Positions 9,690-21,901 are shown, counted from the stretch's first letter. The stretch is 64,000 bases of DNA from Shinisaurus crocodilurus (GCA_021292165.1 JAHFWL010001001.1:124001-188000); one strand, 5' to 3'. Notes: generated from the letters alone by a model not told the origin. Translations and numbers: made by a program.

Positions 9690-9932
9690 CTATAGCCAAT
9701 GGTTCATGGAGGATAAGGCTATCAATGGCTACTAGTCCTGATGGCTATATGCTACCTCCAGTATCAGAGGCAGTATGCCTAGGTTGCTGGGGAACATGGG
9801 CAGGAGGGTGCTGTTGCAGTCATGTCCTGCTGGTGGGTTTCCCACAGGCAACTGGTTGGCCACTGTGAACAGAAGGCTGGACTAAATGGACCCTTGCTCT
9901 GATCCAGCATGGCTCTTCTTATGTTCTTGCGT
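9690..9932 (+). mobile_element. CR1-like LINE 3' end, TTCTTATG subfamily (K2)
   Basis: 3' UTR with TATCAATGGCTACTAGTCC, GCTGGGGAACATGGG, TGGTTGGCCACTGTGAACAG and TGATCCAGCATGGCTC, ending in CTTCTTATGTTCTTG, a CR1-style octamer tail. The same subfamily occurs at 42.98 kb (reverse) and 63.5-64.0 kb. Confidence 0.75.
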
Positions 9933-11028
9933 TCAGTGCCAAAATCTTGGGAGGTATACAGAAACTTCCTTGCCCAAAGGATCTTGAGGATGTGCTGAGA
10001 TTCCCACTTCTTCAAACAAACAGCTTAATCATCACATGAAATAGGAAGGTTATGTCAGCCTTCCTTTTTCCTACAAGCCTCTTAGATCCCATTCCACTGT
10101 ACACGCGTGCACATGCTCACACACACATACCCCGCCACAGCAAGGGTGGCTTACTGAGGATGCTACATTTGTTGTGATCAGGTTGGATGTGTGTGTCATT
10201 CTTTCATTCTGCACCTCTTATGTCTTGTCTCAAAGAGGCTGCTCGGGTAACTGTAAGCTTCCCCTGGCGCAGCATCCATCTGTGCTATGACATTCAGTAG
10301 TGTATTTCTTAAAACACAAATCCTGTGTTTTCTCTCGTTCCAGCAGGGTTACTGTTGGAGAAAAGCCCAAGAGGCATAATGTCTGAAGTTCCTTGTTATC
10401 AGGGAGTGTTAGTTGATTTGCATTCCAGCTGCCAGAATGGTAGCTAGGCATGCAGGGGGAAATGGCTGATCCTGCCCCTTCTACATGTCGTTAGACGTTG
10501 TAAACATGTATTGCAAAGGCAGAACGTGTAATTTTTAAATTGGCGTCTCTAAGCAGAGTGCAGTCGATACTTACTGGATTACCTGCTTAGTGGCACTACA
10601 GGTAAGTTGTAATTATCATGTTGTGAAGCATAAAATGATACACTTCTATGATCTTCGTTTTGAATGTCGCTGTTAGTAGCCGTGAAATCATTCTTTTCAG
10701 GGCGACTGTTGATCTGCATGCTGTACTTTCATACTATTTAGCAAGCACATTTCCCGGTGAAATCCTACATATCTGCTGGGGTGACTTGAAACAGTTCTAA
10801 GGAGTTGCTTGAGGCATTGGACGCCTTGTTTCTACAGGCCATGTTGCCATCTCTGTGAGTGTGTGCGCGCGCTCACTTTCGCATGCATACTTCACATTTA
10901 GAAGTGGCCGATCATGACTGCTGACCTGAAAGCGCTTGCAATTGCATAAACTTGAAAGAAGTGTCCCTGCGTTTGCAGGCAATAACCATGATCGCCCGCA
11001 TTCACGTGACACTTGGGTGTGTGTTCTG

Positions 11029-11391
11029 CAAGGGTGGGGAACCTCTTTCAGCCCGAGGGCCGAATTCAATTTCGGAGAAGCTCTCAGGGGAGCCACTTTC
11101 CGGTGGTGAGTGGGTGAGGCCAAAGGGGGAAGGGGGAAGAGCCACAATGCCAGCATATTTTAGCTCAAAGCTCTTGCAGACAGTAAGTGAGCCTTAGGAG
11201 AGGCACCCTCAACCTTATAGAATTGGGGGGGGGGGGACTGCAAATGCTGGGAAATCACCAAACAGTTGGGGGGGGGGATCGGAGGTGGTGCTAGAGGGTG
11301 GGACTAGGCCCATCCGGGTAACTACAGAGGGCTGGATTTGGCCCCAAGGAGAGCCAGATTTTGGCTGTGGGCCTGCGGTCCCCCACCTCTG
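11029..11391 (-). mobile_element. hAT element, family C (C3), complete
   Basis: 363-bp inverse copy from CAAGGGTGGGGAACCTC to CCCCCACCTCTG. It is flanked by GTGTTCTG (11,021-11,028) and GTGTACTG (11,392-11,399), an 8-bp duplication matching at 7 of 8 bases. This is the best evidence that family C is hAT-type. A poly-G run and a second G8 lie inside. Confidence 0.85.
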
Positions 11392-13356
11392 GTGTACTGG
11401 GAGATGGTTTGCGTGGACAATCAAGCACTGTAAATATCTGAATCGCCCTGAGAAAGCAAACCAAGAGGAAAGCAGAGAATGCAAATGGTAACAAAAGCGG
11501 GCAGCGAGGAAGCACTGAAAACATGTGCATTAAACCTAATCTGAATGGAATCTGAATTGCAAAGGCCCAGATGGGAAAGCTGAAATCCTATGCAGTCTGT
11601 GCACCATGCACCCAAATCTATCTTGGGGGGACACAAACTTTAGCAGTATATAGCCTGAGTGTTCCCTCTTTTTGGGGGGGGGGGGGGGAAGGGTGCTACT
11701 ATCTTATTAAGGAAACAGTGCATCTGCCTCAAACGTTGTCTTTTAGCCTGCTGCTGTTTCCTTGAGCATGGTAAGATTCCTGCCATTGGATCTTAGACCT
11801 GAGTTAACTCTAGTTGTGTGGCCTTGATCCAAAGCTGTGCTATTGGTAGTCTGATGCTTGCCTGTGGTATCTCCCTCCTCTCAAGGTGTCCTCAGTAGTT
11901 TGTTTGTTTGTATGTATGTATGTATGTATGTATTTAAAGCTCTTAGAACTTGTCCTCCTTATGAAAGGTGCTATATAAAATATATATATAAATATTCAAG
12001 TAATATGATATTTAAAAACTAGAATTTATACAGCTGATACTCAATATGCAGTTTTGATCACAAAATGAGCTATTTTTTAGGAGAGTTTCAAGCATGGGGT
12101 TCTCTTTCCTCCCCCCCTTTGGCACTGGATGGTATCTCTGGAATAAACCTTAACCTCATCAGCTTACAAACTTTATATATGTATCTTCTAGACTGTTTGG
12201 AACTACATATTATGTATTCAACTATTCTGACAGGGCTATAAAGGGGGTTCCTAAACATAAATGTGTATCTTTCCTTGGGCATTTTATATATTTTTAGATA
12301 GAATTAATTCTGGCCCTGTGGAACAAGTTAATGGAACTTATTTTTTCCATAGTCATGTGAAAGTTCCTTTGTGGCTGTGATTTACCAATCTGTAGAATTG
12401 GAACAACTGCGCAGTAATAGTGAATTATGAGCATTAAAAGTGATTGCAGTATAACTGGCTCTCATATAGTAGTTCTTGAATTTAATGCACAGTAGTGAAG
12501 TTCCTTTAAAAGAAAAGAAAAAAAGGTTTTTGCCTTCAAGCCTGCCTGGAATGCAACCCTCTTACTTAAAGCCTCACTACCTAATCCCAGCTGTTTGGGA
12601 ACTGCTTGTGGTTGTTCTGTTGAAAATGAAATGCACTTTGCGCGTTCCCAGAGGTGCTTTCTTCGTTATTACTGCTGTATATTCCAGGTCTGAGCCTTGG
12701 CACAGAAAACAGTTTATGGGGCTGAGACCAAAAACAAATCAAGCCCTGAATCTTACGCTATTTCCAAATTGATATGTTTTCTGTACAATAGGCACAGTTG
12801 GGCGTGGTAGGTCCCAAAAAGCCATGGGGTAGACAAAAAAAATATTTAATTCCAAAGAGGTTTACTGTTCGTGTGTGTTTCAGACCTCATAAAGGAGAAC
12901 ATATGAATAACATCAAACATTGAAATGTGGGAGCACCACTGATATCACATTGGAAAGATAAATCCCATAGAGTAAGAGATAATTTCTTTCTGGGCAATAG
13001 AGGAAAGTTATAAACAGATACGTTTCTTTTGGAAAAAAAGAAGCCAGGTAGATTTTAGAGTTAAATACAATGACTCCCTTTGGCCTTTAATGAGTCTCTC
13101 AGCCTTGCAACACTACTTTGAGATACAGCTGTTTCCAATCAGGACTAAAACACAAATTAGTTTGACCTCTCCTTGATTCATCACAGCACGGGAGACTGAA
13201 GAGCAAGCACGATCGAATTGGGCTATACAGAGTGAGTCTATTCATTTCTGTGGAATGCTGTTATAAAATATATGTTTCTGTTTTGTACAGTTTATAAGGA
13301 GATTACTTCTGGAATTTTGTTTGTAAAAATAGTATTGTTTCTAGGCATGTTAGAGA

Positions 13357-13375
13357 ATTAAAGAGTATAATTAAA
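13357..13375 (+). promoter_or_regulatory. FBXO21: Two ATTAAA polyadenylation signals, probable FBXO21 mRNA end
   Basis: ATTAAA at 13,357-13,362 and 13,370-13,375, at the end of a long unique AT-rich run and just before recognisable intergenic repeats. The placement is inferred; no transcript evidence is available. Confidence 0.4.
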
Positions 13376-13589
13376 GAATACATGTGCATTTTTAAACACA
13401 AACTCTATTTATATTCTGTACATTTCCCTGAAATGAGGTCCAAAATGCTTTGGAACAGTAAACCTCTTTGTAATAATAATAATAATAATCCACCATAAAT
13501 ATATCTAATTCTTACCCTAAAAATTTGGTATCCTACTTGTGGGCTTCCCCAAGGCATCTGGCTGATGCCACTGTCAGAAACTGCCTGGA

Positions 13590-13860
13590 TGCTTCCTTAA
13601 ATAAATTCATTGGGTTTTATTGTTATTGGGTTTGATCCAGCGAGGAAATCCTTATGAAGAATTAGATATATTTATGGTGGACAAATCTATCAGTAGCTAT
13701 TAGCCACGATAACTAAGACTCCGTGTTTAGAGGCAGTCTATCTGGGTACAAGCAAGAGAAGCTCATAATCTTTATGACCTCCTTGTGGGCTTCATGGAGG
13801 AATCTAGCTGGCCAGTGTTGGAAACAGGATACCGGGCAAAGAAGGATCTTTGATGTTCTC
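13590..13860 (+). mobile_element. Old CR1-like 3' end (K3)
   Basis: Diverged relative of K2: TATCAGTAGCTATTAGCCA, GAGGCAGTCTATCTGGG, CTAGCTGGCCAGTGTTGG and GGATCTTTGATGTTCT follow the same order as in the copies at 9.7 and 63.8 kb. Confidence 0.5.
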
Positions 13861-13888
13861 CAGCAGGCCTGCACCTAAGTGCTTTAGA

Positions 13889-13970
13889 CTGCAATCCTGT
13901 GTACGGGAGCAAGTCCCATTGAACTCAGTGAGACTTGCTTCTGAGTGAACAAGCTTAGGATCAGGCTGCA
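13889..13970. repeat. Foldback repeat P (P1)
   Basis: Short hairpin-like repeat from ACTGCAATCCTGTG to CTTAGGATCAGGCTGCA, with CAAGTCCCATTGAACTCAG and GAGACTTGCTTCTGAGTGA forming the imperfect arms. Relatives are at 17.6 and 58.4 kb; P3 and P5 share only its TGCAATCCTA termini. Confidence 0.6.
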
Positions 13971-14089
13971 TGTCAATTAACAGACCTATGTTTAAGTCTT
14001 TTCATCATTCCTAAGTTTTAAAAAAAAACACAGCGTCCAAGAAAATGGGAAACCCCAAATTAGGTCACCAAAAAGCAATGGGTAGGCAA

Positions 14090-14090
<1 letters not shown>

Positions 14091-14134
<44 letters not shown>
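14091..14134. repeat. (TTA)n microsatellite
   Basis: About 14-15 uninterrupted TTA units. Confidence 0.97.
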
Positions 14135-15550
14135 GGTTCATAATCCAAACAACTGCTTGGGCACACCCAGTGGGAATTGTTGACTTCCCCCCCCCCATGC
14201 ACGCACGCACACACTTTGAACCATAGACCCCTGTGTCACACACCGCGCACAGCTTTTAAGGTTCCCCACTGTTTAAAATGATGTTGCATGCAAATGTTTT
14301 GAGGAACACAAATCCGAAATTCTTCTCGGTGCATGGAACTAGTTGTACTATTCTCTCTCTCTTTTTTAAATTTGATCCTGGCCTATACATCTCCCCCCCC
14401 CCCCAATTATCTCCTACAAATCCTTGGGATGGCATATATCAGTTTGGCAGGGCTTGCTGCCGATGCCTGTCTTGAACTCCTAATTAAAGAAATAAATCCA
14501 GCCTGGACTTCTGAGCAGCTGGGCTTAACTGTCATATTAACTTCCCAGAATGCCCCTGGCTTAGCATCACTCAGTGGCACTGTGAGATGTTAAAAGAGCA
14601 GGTAGACTTGGCCTGCAGCTGCTGCTTGTAGCATTGCTCAGAGTGCTGCTGCTTAACCGCTGCCAGGTAAGCACGAGAGGGCCCAGCAGAGGTCATTTTG
14701 CCTAGGGCCCCCTCAAACCTGGCACCAGCTCTGCGTATGTGACCAAAGAACATGTCCCAGAATTCTTTGCACAGCACTGAGCTTCCATGGCCAGCACATT
14801 GGTAGTGGAAAGCCTTCCCTGATGGTCGAAGTGGGTGCATCTTTGCTTTTAGAGCACAAAGTGTGGGGTAGGACACTGTTTTGTGAATGCTGCTACTCCA
14901 GATGATGGGCCTGGCCTGGCCTGGCTGAACCTTGTGACAAATCATTAAGGTCTACTGACTTGATGGAAATACTCATTTTTAACAGAGCAGTGAAATGTGC
15001 TCTTTTTAATGCATGAATTCTCTTCCGGTCACCAAACATCTAGCCTTTTTGCGCGGAGGAACACTGGGTTGGCGCAGCAGTAGCCTCTTTTGCATCCGGC
15101 TTGTGAATTATAGGACTACTTTGATGAATTAGCGATGTGGTCTTTTTGAGTGCTGCTGTGGGTTTCTGAGTGCTGCGGGTTTCCTGTCGCTTATTTCTCA
15201 TGATTATAGTTCAGGTTTTTTGTAGCTGGGGCGCGGGGGCAGGGGGGTAATAGGGGTTGGAGACACTTCTTTGTTCACAGACTATACAGTTGGGGGAGGG
15301 GGGCATTTCAATAAAGTTAACTACTGTTTTAAATATTTGTGTCCTTGATTGACGCTTCCTGCATTCTGCTGAATACTGATTTACTTGTATGGGCTACAAA
15401 TAATTGCTCTGCAGATCTTTCGATTCGGTTCTGAAGACTTCCAGCTTGCTCTCCAGCTTTGTGCATACTGGATACTAGCAAAATGCCTTTCACAGCACAG
15501 GGGAAAGACACCTAGATTACAGTGGGCCCTGCAGGGGTGGGCACTATAGA

Positions 15551-15781
15551 GCCAGCATGGCCTAGTGGTTAGAGTGTTGGACTGGAACTTAGGAGATCTG
15601 GGTTCTAGTCCCCACTCGGCCATGAAGCTCACTGGGTGACTTTGGGCCAGTCCCTGACTCGCAGCCTAACCTACCTCACAGGGTTGTTGTGAGGATAACA
15701 TGGAGAGGAAGATTATGTAAGCCACCTTGGGTTCCTTGCAGGGGAAAGAGGCAGGATATAAATATAAATAAATAAATAAAT
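15551..15781 (+). mobile_element. tRNA-derived SINE, Sauria-like (S1)
   Basis: Pol III A-box-like TAGTGGTTAGAGTGTTGG and B-box-like GGGTTCTAGTCC are visible in the tRNA-related head. The body has GGCCATGAAGCTCACTGGG and CACAGGGTTGTTGTGAGGAT, then TATGTAAGCCACCTTGGG and the 3' end GGCAGGATATAAATATAAAT with an AAAT-repeat tail. About ten copies or fragments lie in the window. Confidence 0.85.
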
Positions 15782-15851
15782 CTATGTCCCCACTAGGCTA
15801 AGCTGCATTCAGTCCTTGCAATCCTGATGCTGCCACCACCGCAGAAAACAA

Positions 15852-15947
15852 GGGTGCAATCCTATGCATGTTCAGGCAGAAAAAAAAAAACTCCCAGCGT
15901 TCCCCAGCCAGACTTTTTTCTGTCTAAACATGCATAGGATTGCACCC
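15852..15947. mobile_element. Foldback element P (P3)
   Basis: Inverted ends GGGTGCAATCCTATGCATG and CATGCATAGGATTGCACCC, with AGGCAGAAAAAAAA and TTTTTTCTGTCTAAA inside. The central palindrome (CTCCCAGC, CCCCAGCCAG) is collapsed. Element class unassigned. Confidence 0.7.
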
Positions 15948-16542
15948 TAAAGCTCTCACTTGTGGTTGGAAGGTAAGAACATTTTTGATATCTTCTTTCC
16001 TCTTTAGTTACCAGTAGAAACATGTCTAAGAAAAAAGAAAAAAAACCCAACGATATACCGTTATGTGCTTGGGGTCAGTCTAAATTACCTTCAGTGTCTC
16101 ATTACAAATTGATTCAGGATTCCCCCCACACACACTGTGTAGCTCTTGAATTGGTAGCTTTTGTTCTACTAGGCCTGGGGGGGGGGGGGCAGCAGGAAGT
16201 CAGGCAGGAGAGTTTTGGATAGAAGTGGGAGAAGAGAGCTGACATGGGATCTCTGGAGAAAAATCCCTAACTGCAGCTGAGCTGGAGGCAGAGGTCTGTT
16301 GGACTGGGAAACTCATGCACCCTCATCTTGAGCTCAGTGTAAACTTTTCATGAAAGAAATGCCACAAGCTTCCAGGGTCGTCCTCAGGAAACTGATGTCT
16401 GAGTAAGTGCTGGAGCCCCTGAAATTCCTTGCCTCTCAGAAACGGGGTACAGGAATGTAACAAGAGCTAGCAGTCGCAACCAGTCTGTTGTTTAAATGTC
16501 CCCATTAATGAATCAAGCAACTCAAGCTTTGGTTGATTACTG

Positions 16543-16677
16543 CAGTGTTCTCCAACCTTGGGTCCCCAGATGTTTTTGGCCTACAACTCCCAGCATACCC
16601 CAGCCAGCATAGCTGGCTGGGGCATGCTGGGAGTTGTAGGCCAAAAACTTCTGGGGACCCAAGGTTGGAGAACACTG
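16543..16677. mobile_element. hAT foldback family A (A3), no matching flanks
   Basis: Complete hairpin with two substitutions (CAGCATACCCC, AAAACTTCTGG). Unlike the other full copies, its flanks GATTACTG and GGCTTGCA do not match, so no target duplication survives. Confidence 0.9.
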
Positions 16678-17150
16678 GGCTTGCAGCCCTAGTCAGTATC
16701 CACACATCTAAAATCAGCAATGCTCGGTTGTTGAGTGGCCATCCAGATACTGCCTTCCCACATTAGGGATCTTTAGCCCTCATGCTATGGGCTAGGCAGG
16801 CGATGTTTTAAACCACAGGGAAATTTAAACTCCTGCATCCATTAAATTGATGTAATTACATGGGGAAAGATTCCATGGTGGGGGCGTGAAGGAAATTAAC
16901 ATGCACATCTCCCCCCCCCCCCACATGTAGGTAGGAAAAGGCTAGCAGGGTCAGGACTGCACAGCGCACAGGGAAGGGTTTGTTGTTGTTTTCATTTTTA
17001 ACCCTTTCCTTTTTAACTCCCCCCCCCCTTTTTTTAACTCCCTTCAACACTTGCAGCAGGCGGGTTTGAGCTAGAGCTGGCGAGAGGCAATTTGTGAAAT
17101 TGACCCAATGATTAATTGAGAAATGGTTTTGTGAAATATATCCCCCAGAC

Positions 17151-17595
17151 CAGGGATGGCGAACCTTTTTGAGCCCGAGTGCCCAAACTGCAACACAAAA
17201 CCAACTTATTTATTTCAAAGTGCCTTAAATTTGACAGGAAGGAGGAGGGGGCACTAGCTAATTGCGCCCCGCTCTGCTCTGTCTCAGGGCATGGCTCTTC
17301 ACCGGGCGCGCAAAGATTCAGGGGCACGCACGCGCGCTGTGCTTCTGAGCTGTCTGTTCAGTTAGAAGGAGGGCTGGGTGCCTGCGCAGTCCGCTTCTGG
17401 GGGTGGCGGTGTTGGAGTGTGTGGCTGCCTGTGGAGGCCAGCAAGGAATGAGTGGAGAGGAGTTACTATGGAAACCCGACGCTGAATGCAGAAGGGGACG
17501 GTCTTTTCGCAATCTGGCGACCAATGGCTCGAGTGCCCACAGAGAGGTCCCTGTGTGCCAGCTGTGGCACGCGTGCCATAGGTTCGCCATCACTG
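17151..17595. mobile_element. hAT element, family D, complete
   Basis: 445-bp element from CAGGGATGGCGAACCTTTT to CATAGGTTCGCCATCACTG, with 16-18 bp terminal inverted repeats. It is flanked by a perfect 8-bp duplication CCCCAGAC (17,143-17,150 and 17,596-17,603). The interior (GAGCCCGAGTGCCCAAACTG, GTGGCACGCGTGCCATAGG) matches a widespread vertebrate non-autonomous hAT type. No transposase frame. Confidence 0.93.
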
Positions 17596-17640
17596 CCCCA
17601 GACCCTCGTTTGTTTCACTGATTCCTTTTGCTGATTCGTC

Positions 17641-17717
17641 AGTGTGTTTACTCGGGAGTAACTCCCACTGAACTCAATGAGATTTACTTCTGATTAGACG
17701 TGTATAAGGCTGCACTG
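17641..17717. repeat. Foldback repeat P (P2)
   Basis: GGGAGTAACTCCCACTGAAC, TCAATGAGATTTACTTCTGA and TAAGGCTGCACTG; a diverged copy of the P1 repeat. Confidence 0.5.
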
Positions 17718-18187
17718 TCAATCTCCAATCCCCCCCCCCCGACAAACATGCGGTATGGGTCACCACTCAAACCTTTGGGGCTGCTGGCGAGTAAAGCACC
17801 TTTGGGATTTTGCAAGGCATTCTTACTTGTTTTGCTAAAAATCGAATCAAAATAACCCATTTTGACGTGATGATCACTGTCGTTTCAAGACAGCCCTGGT
17901 AGGGTAGAGTCTTCAGTGTTAATATGTGCCTCATGACGTGTTTGTGAGCATTTTTTTATTTTCATTGGTAGCATTTTTGAAGGTACGTAAGCAGGAACAT
18001 CTCACTTGGACAGTGGGATACGGGGGGGGGGGGTGTTAATCATCTGGCATCTGGCTCCATTTGCTCATGAAATAATAGTTTTGTGTAATTGTTAGTGTCT
18101 AGGTAAGAGTGCATTATGCATGACTTGCCAGATTGGTTGTGGAAGACCATTATGAGGCTTTCAAATCAGCTTGAATCAGGAAAAATG

Positions 18188-18444
18188 TACAGTCATTGTA
18201 CATTTTGGATTGAGAGCATAATTCGTTCCAGAAACATGCTTGTAATCCAAAACACTCTTATATCAAAACGAAATCCCCCCCCAAATTTGTACAGAGATTT
18301 TTAATTTAAGCCGTACTACAGTACTTGTATTGCAAGACGTCGCTTGTATATCAAGTAAAAAAAAATTAAATAAATATTTAAAAATTTGCTTGTCTTGCAA
18401 AACGCTCTCAAACCAAGTTACTCTCAAACCAAGGTATTACTGTA
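18188..18444. mobile_element. Tc1/mariner-like MITE, family N (N1)
   Basis: 257-bp AT-rich element with ends TACAGTCATTGTAC and AAGGTATTACTGTA, so the TA target is visible at both ends. Internal words ATAATTCGTTCCAGAAAC and TTGCAAGACGTCGCTTG recur, in opposite orientation, in N2 at 33.7 kb. No transposase. Confidence 0.75.
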
Positions 18445-18558
18445 GTTGCTTGACGGGACATTAAGGATGTGGCTCGCTGTGATCTGATAGAGCTAATAAT
18501 GAGCTAATAAAGCTCATGATTGCAGAGCTAATGGTAGCTTCAGTTGTGTAGGCTCCGT

Positions 18559-19003
18559 GACCTGGTTTGCACATAATGCTAATCCATGGTTTATTTAACC
18601 CATGGTTTGTAGCCCTGGCCAGGGTTTTATCTGACTGATGATCAAACAAACCTCTGTTTGTTTTCTCAAACCTGGGTTGTCTGTCTCCCTCCTCCTTCGC
18701 CTGCTCCCTCCCTGTATCCCAAATGCCTTTGCAGTGCTGTAGTACTGGCATGTACCACTCTTGTCCATTGCCTCTGTAGCCTGGATAAACAAGCCATGAA
18801 CAATCCCTGGTTCTGGGTTTGCACATAACAACCCATGATTGAACAACCCAGAGTTTACAACAAACCAAGGGTTCTTTTTCTGGGTTGTTTGTGGTTAACA
18901 AACCATGGTTTGTATGCACAGCTCAGTTTGCACATCGCAACCCGGAATTCAACAACCCATGGGTTAAATAAATTATGGTTTAGTGTTATGTGTGAATCAG
19001 GTC
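18559..19003. mobile_element. Foldback DNA element, F-related (F7)
   Basis: Imperfect terminal inverted repeats of about 45 bp: GACCTGGTTTGCACATAATG at the left and the complement of CATAACACTAAACC at the right, each followed inwards by ATTTAACCCATGG-like sequence. The interior is rich in alternating AACCCA and TGGGTT words, like family F. No target duplication was recognised. Confidence 0.6.
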
Positions 19004-19855
19004 CATATGTCTATTCTAGAGAAATCTGGAACTTGGGTGTGCCACTCTGCCACTGACAGCCATCCATCTCCAAGGTAGTGATGAAGCAGGAACTAGCCAC
19101 AGCATAGGACACCATGTCCATATTGCCTAAATGAAACATCTGTTAAGGGTGTGGCCCTTAGCAGCTGTGATTTCCCAGTATTTTGGAGCTTGTGTGAACA
19201 TGGAAAGCCCTTAACCAACATGTGAAACCGACAGGGGTATTTAAAGTTAATTGAATATCTGTATATTTGGTGAATTTATTAATATTAATGTATTCAAGGG
19301 CATACGAACGAATGCTCTGTAAATATACACACATTCAGACAGTATCTAGAGAATATTGACATAGGAAATCCACAGAGAATTTTTGGGAGCATATTCATGT
19401 CGGTGCTCCTTTAAAAAAAAAAAAACCTACAGTGAAGTGAGTGAAGCTCTTATAAACATTATAATGAAACTGATCTACCCACTAGGCAGGGGGCGGGCAA
19501 CACACGTCCCTCCAGATGTTGCTGGACTGCAACTCCCATCTGCCCTGGCCAACATAACCAGTGGTGATGGATGATGGAACTTGAAGTGATTAAAATCAGA
19601 GGCACTGTTAGGGGGTGGTGGCCCACTAGAGCTGGAGCCCCGAATCTCTGGAAGGCCCTCTGCCCCACCACCTTGCTATCCATGGTCACTTGCTAAAAGA
19701 AAGGGACAGGGGCCCTGAGGATCTCTGTTGCATCTGATCCCCCTGGGTGAGCTGGCTTTTTGCTCACATGTGCTTCACCTCCTGCTGCTACCTCCCCTTG
19801 ATTCTTTCTGCCTGAGGTTTTTTCCTGAAATCAAATGCCCTCCTCTCCCCTGTCA

Positions 19856-20040
19856 TAAGAGTCATAGAATAGTAGAGTTGGAAGGGGCCTATATGAGGCC
19901 ATCGAGTCCAACCCCCTGCTCCGTGCAGAACAGACGTGGGCAGCCCAGGCAGTCACCCAGCCAAGCACTGGCCTGTCCAGCTCATACCTGCTTAGCTTCA
20001 GCATGTGGCCTGCATGATGTGCTCCAGGGGCCACCTGCAG
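19856..20040 (-). mobile_element. 5S rRNA-derived SINE with CR1 tail (V2)
   Basis: On the minus strand: GAAGCTAAGCAGG, CTTGGCTGGGTGACTGCCTGGG (the 5S 3' domain, diverged), then GAGCAGGGGGTTGGACTCGA and CCAACTCTACTATTCTATGA. It retains more of the 5S 3' end than V1 and V4. Confidence 0.75.
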
Positions 20041-20124
20041 GAGGTCCATACATCCCTTTTTACAAATAGGGGTGTTCTTAGGAGACAGGGCCCTTTTAAA
20101 GACACGCATGCACAGACTTTAGAG

Positions 20125-20259
20125 CAGTGTTTCTCAACCTTGGGTCCCCAGATGTTTTTGGCCTACAACTCCCAGCATGCCCCAGCCAGCTATGCTGGCT
20201 GGGGCATGCTGGGAGTTGTAGGCCAAAAACATCTGGGGACCCAAGGTTGAGAAACACTG
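20125..20259. mobile_element. hAT foldback family A (A4) inside B1
   Basis: Hairpin with TTTCTCAACC variant ends and a perfect 8-bp duplication CTTTAGAG (20,117-20,124 and 20,260-20,267). The target is within element B1, so A4 is younger than B1. Confidence 0.95.
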
Positions 20260-21219
20260 CTTTAGAGCATGTGCAGATTTGTGGTGTTTTGGTTTTGTCC
20301 TGTGGGCCTGAGCCCTGGATCTTTTTGGCACCCAGCACCACCCCTGATTAAAATGATGATTAAAATGTCCACCTCTCCAATAAGGCAGTTTTGCTGTACT
20401 AGTCACCTGCGAGGGGCGGCTGCGGCACACTTTGCTACGAAACTCCAAGTAAGGCAGGCCACGCGCAAACAGTTACTTTCCAGATGTGGTCTTTGAAGAA
20501 ACACCTTTGAAATGAAACGCAGCACAGAAATGAGGCACCTGGGAATGATAAGTGAATACTCTTGAGGAATCCAAAGGTCAGTGGCCCTGACCAACGGATC
20601 TTTGCTTCTCAGGTCATTGCAACCATCTCTGACCCCGCTGGATAAGGCACGTTAGGTGCTTGACACATAGTGCCTCTCCTGTTAAATGCCCCAAGACACC
20701 CAGAGCGGGTACAGCCAATGCTACCTCTGTCCCATGACTCCACTTGGCAGTCCGCGCTGCAGACTGCAGTTAAGTAATTTTATTTTAGACTCTGTACTTA
20801 ATGGTCTTGCGGGGGGATGTGCACTTTAGATGGCAATGCATTGCTGACTCCAGTTTTTTGGGCTTTGGGGCAACACAGCAGCACTTACCCAGGTTTGATT
20901 CCCTTTGGAAGGAGGTCGCTGGAGACTTCTCAGCATTCTGTAATATTTGTGTTTATTTACAAATACGCAGGTTAAGCATGGGTGAAGGCATATAGCTTAA
21001 ACACTCCCAAGAGACAGCCCCAAATCCACTGCTCCCATGTCAGATCTCTTAAGGAGTCAGACAGCATCTCAAAATGCTGGTAGCTTTCAGAGTCCAAAAT
21101 TTTGTGCCTGAGTTCCATTCTCCAAACTGAACTTTCTGTTCCCATTGAGACCCCTGGATTACCGCATCCTTAGTTGGGAGGCAGGAAGAAGATCTACCTT
21201 TTCCTTAGGTGGTTCTTCC

Positions 21220-21901
21220 CAGGGCCGGATTAAGATAGGGGCTATTGGAGCTGCAGCCCCAGGCCCATAACAGAAAATAGGCCCACAATATAGGGACTTC
21301 CGGCAGGATTTGAGTAAGCTCTGATCGTTATCATTCAGCATAATTAATGATTTTTTCAAGATTAGAAAGGTGTTCTAAGCACATCTGCATTACAGGCTTG
21401 AGGCAAGACCTAGCAAGAACTGTTGTTCTCAAATTAGCATTTCGGTAGCTTTTTGCATTTCAATCACTGTTACTACATTTCTTTGAAGCACATGGGGGGC
21501 TTGCTAGGGTCTGTAATATTCAGATTTAGAAGGGACCTCTCTCTCCAGCCTCGAGCAAAAGATCTTTCTGATTCGCAGCTCAATTGTTCAAATGCTAGTT
21601 TAACAAAAAAACAAAAACAAAAACGAAACAAACCAACAAGAACAACACAATTATTCTTGGTCAAGCAAAGCTTCCTGGCTTTTTGTTGTGGCTGCTTATT
21701 CTTTTTTAATTAATAATTTGGGGGAAATTGGGAAGACCCTTACTGATGAGCTGCAGGAGTTTTTGAGTTTTGGCACTTTAATGGTAATTAAAATATTTAA
21801 TTTGTTTTAATATAAAATTGCGTCTTCATTTTATTTATTTCCATAAAAAGGCCCACCAAAATCCTCAGCACCAGGCCCATAATGCTCTTAATCCGGCCCT
21901 G
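21220..21901. mobile_element. hAT element, family H, complete
   Basis: 682-bp element with inverted ends CAGGGCCGGATTAAGA and TCTTAATCCGGCCCTG. It is flanked by a perfect 8-bp duplication GTTCTTCC (21,212-21,219 and 21,902-21,909). The inner arms also pair loosely (CAGGCCCATAA on both sides). It is AT-rich with no transposase frame, probably an internal-deletion derivative. Confidence 0.93.

Larger units (their letters stand above)
9218..13385 (+). other. FBXO21: Probable FBXO21 3' UTR
   Basis: AT-rich, largely unique sequence after the FBXO21 stop, interrupted by a CR1 end (9690-9932) and a C-type hAT (11,029-11,391). The unusually repeat-free run 11,770-13,380 and the ATTAAA pair at 13,357 and 13,370 suggest a long 3' UTR. 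Mammalian FBXO21 mRNAs also carry a UTR of several kb. The end point is inferred, and an earlier polyadenylation site is possible. A (TATG)n tract is at 11,909-11,933. Confidence 0.5.
19597..20346 (+). mobile_element. hAT element, family B (B1), with two nested insertions
   Basis: Ends CAGAGGCACTGTTAGGGG and GCACCACCCCTG (imperfect 16-bp inverted repeats). The 8-bp duplication ATTAAAAT is perfect (19,589-19,596 and 20,347-20,354). It is interrupted by a 5S-derived SINE (19,856-20,040, minus) and by hairpin A4 (20,125-20,259). Stripped of these, the element is about 430 bp. Other copies are at 24.3, 33.0, 46.3, 47.1, 47.8 and 49.4 kb. Confidence 0.92.
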
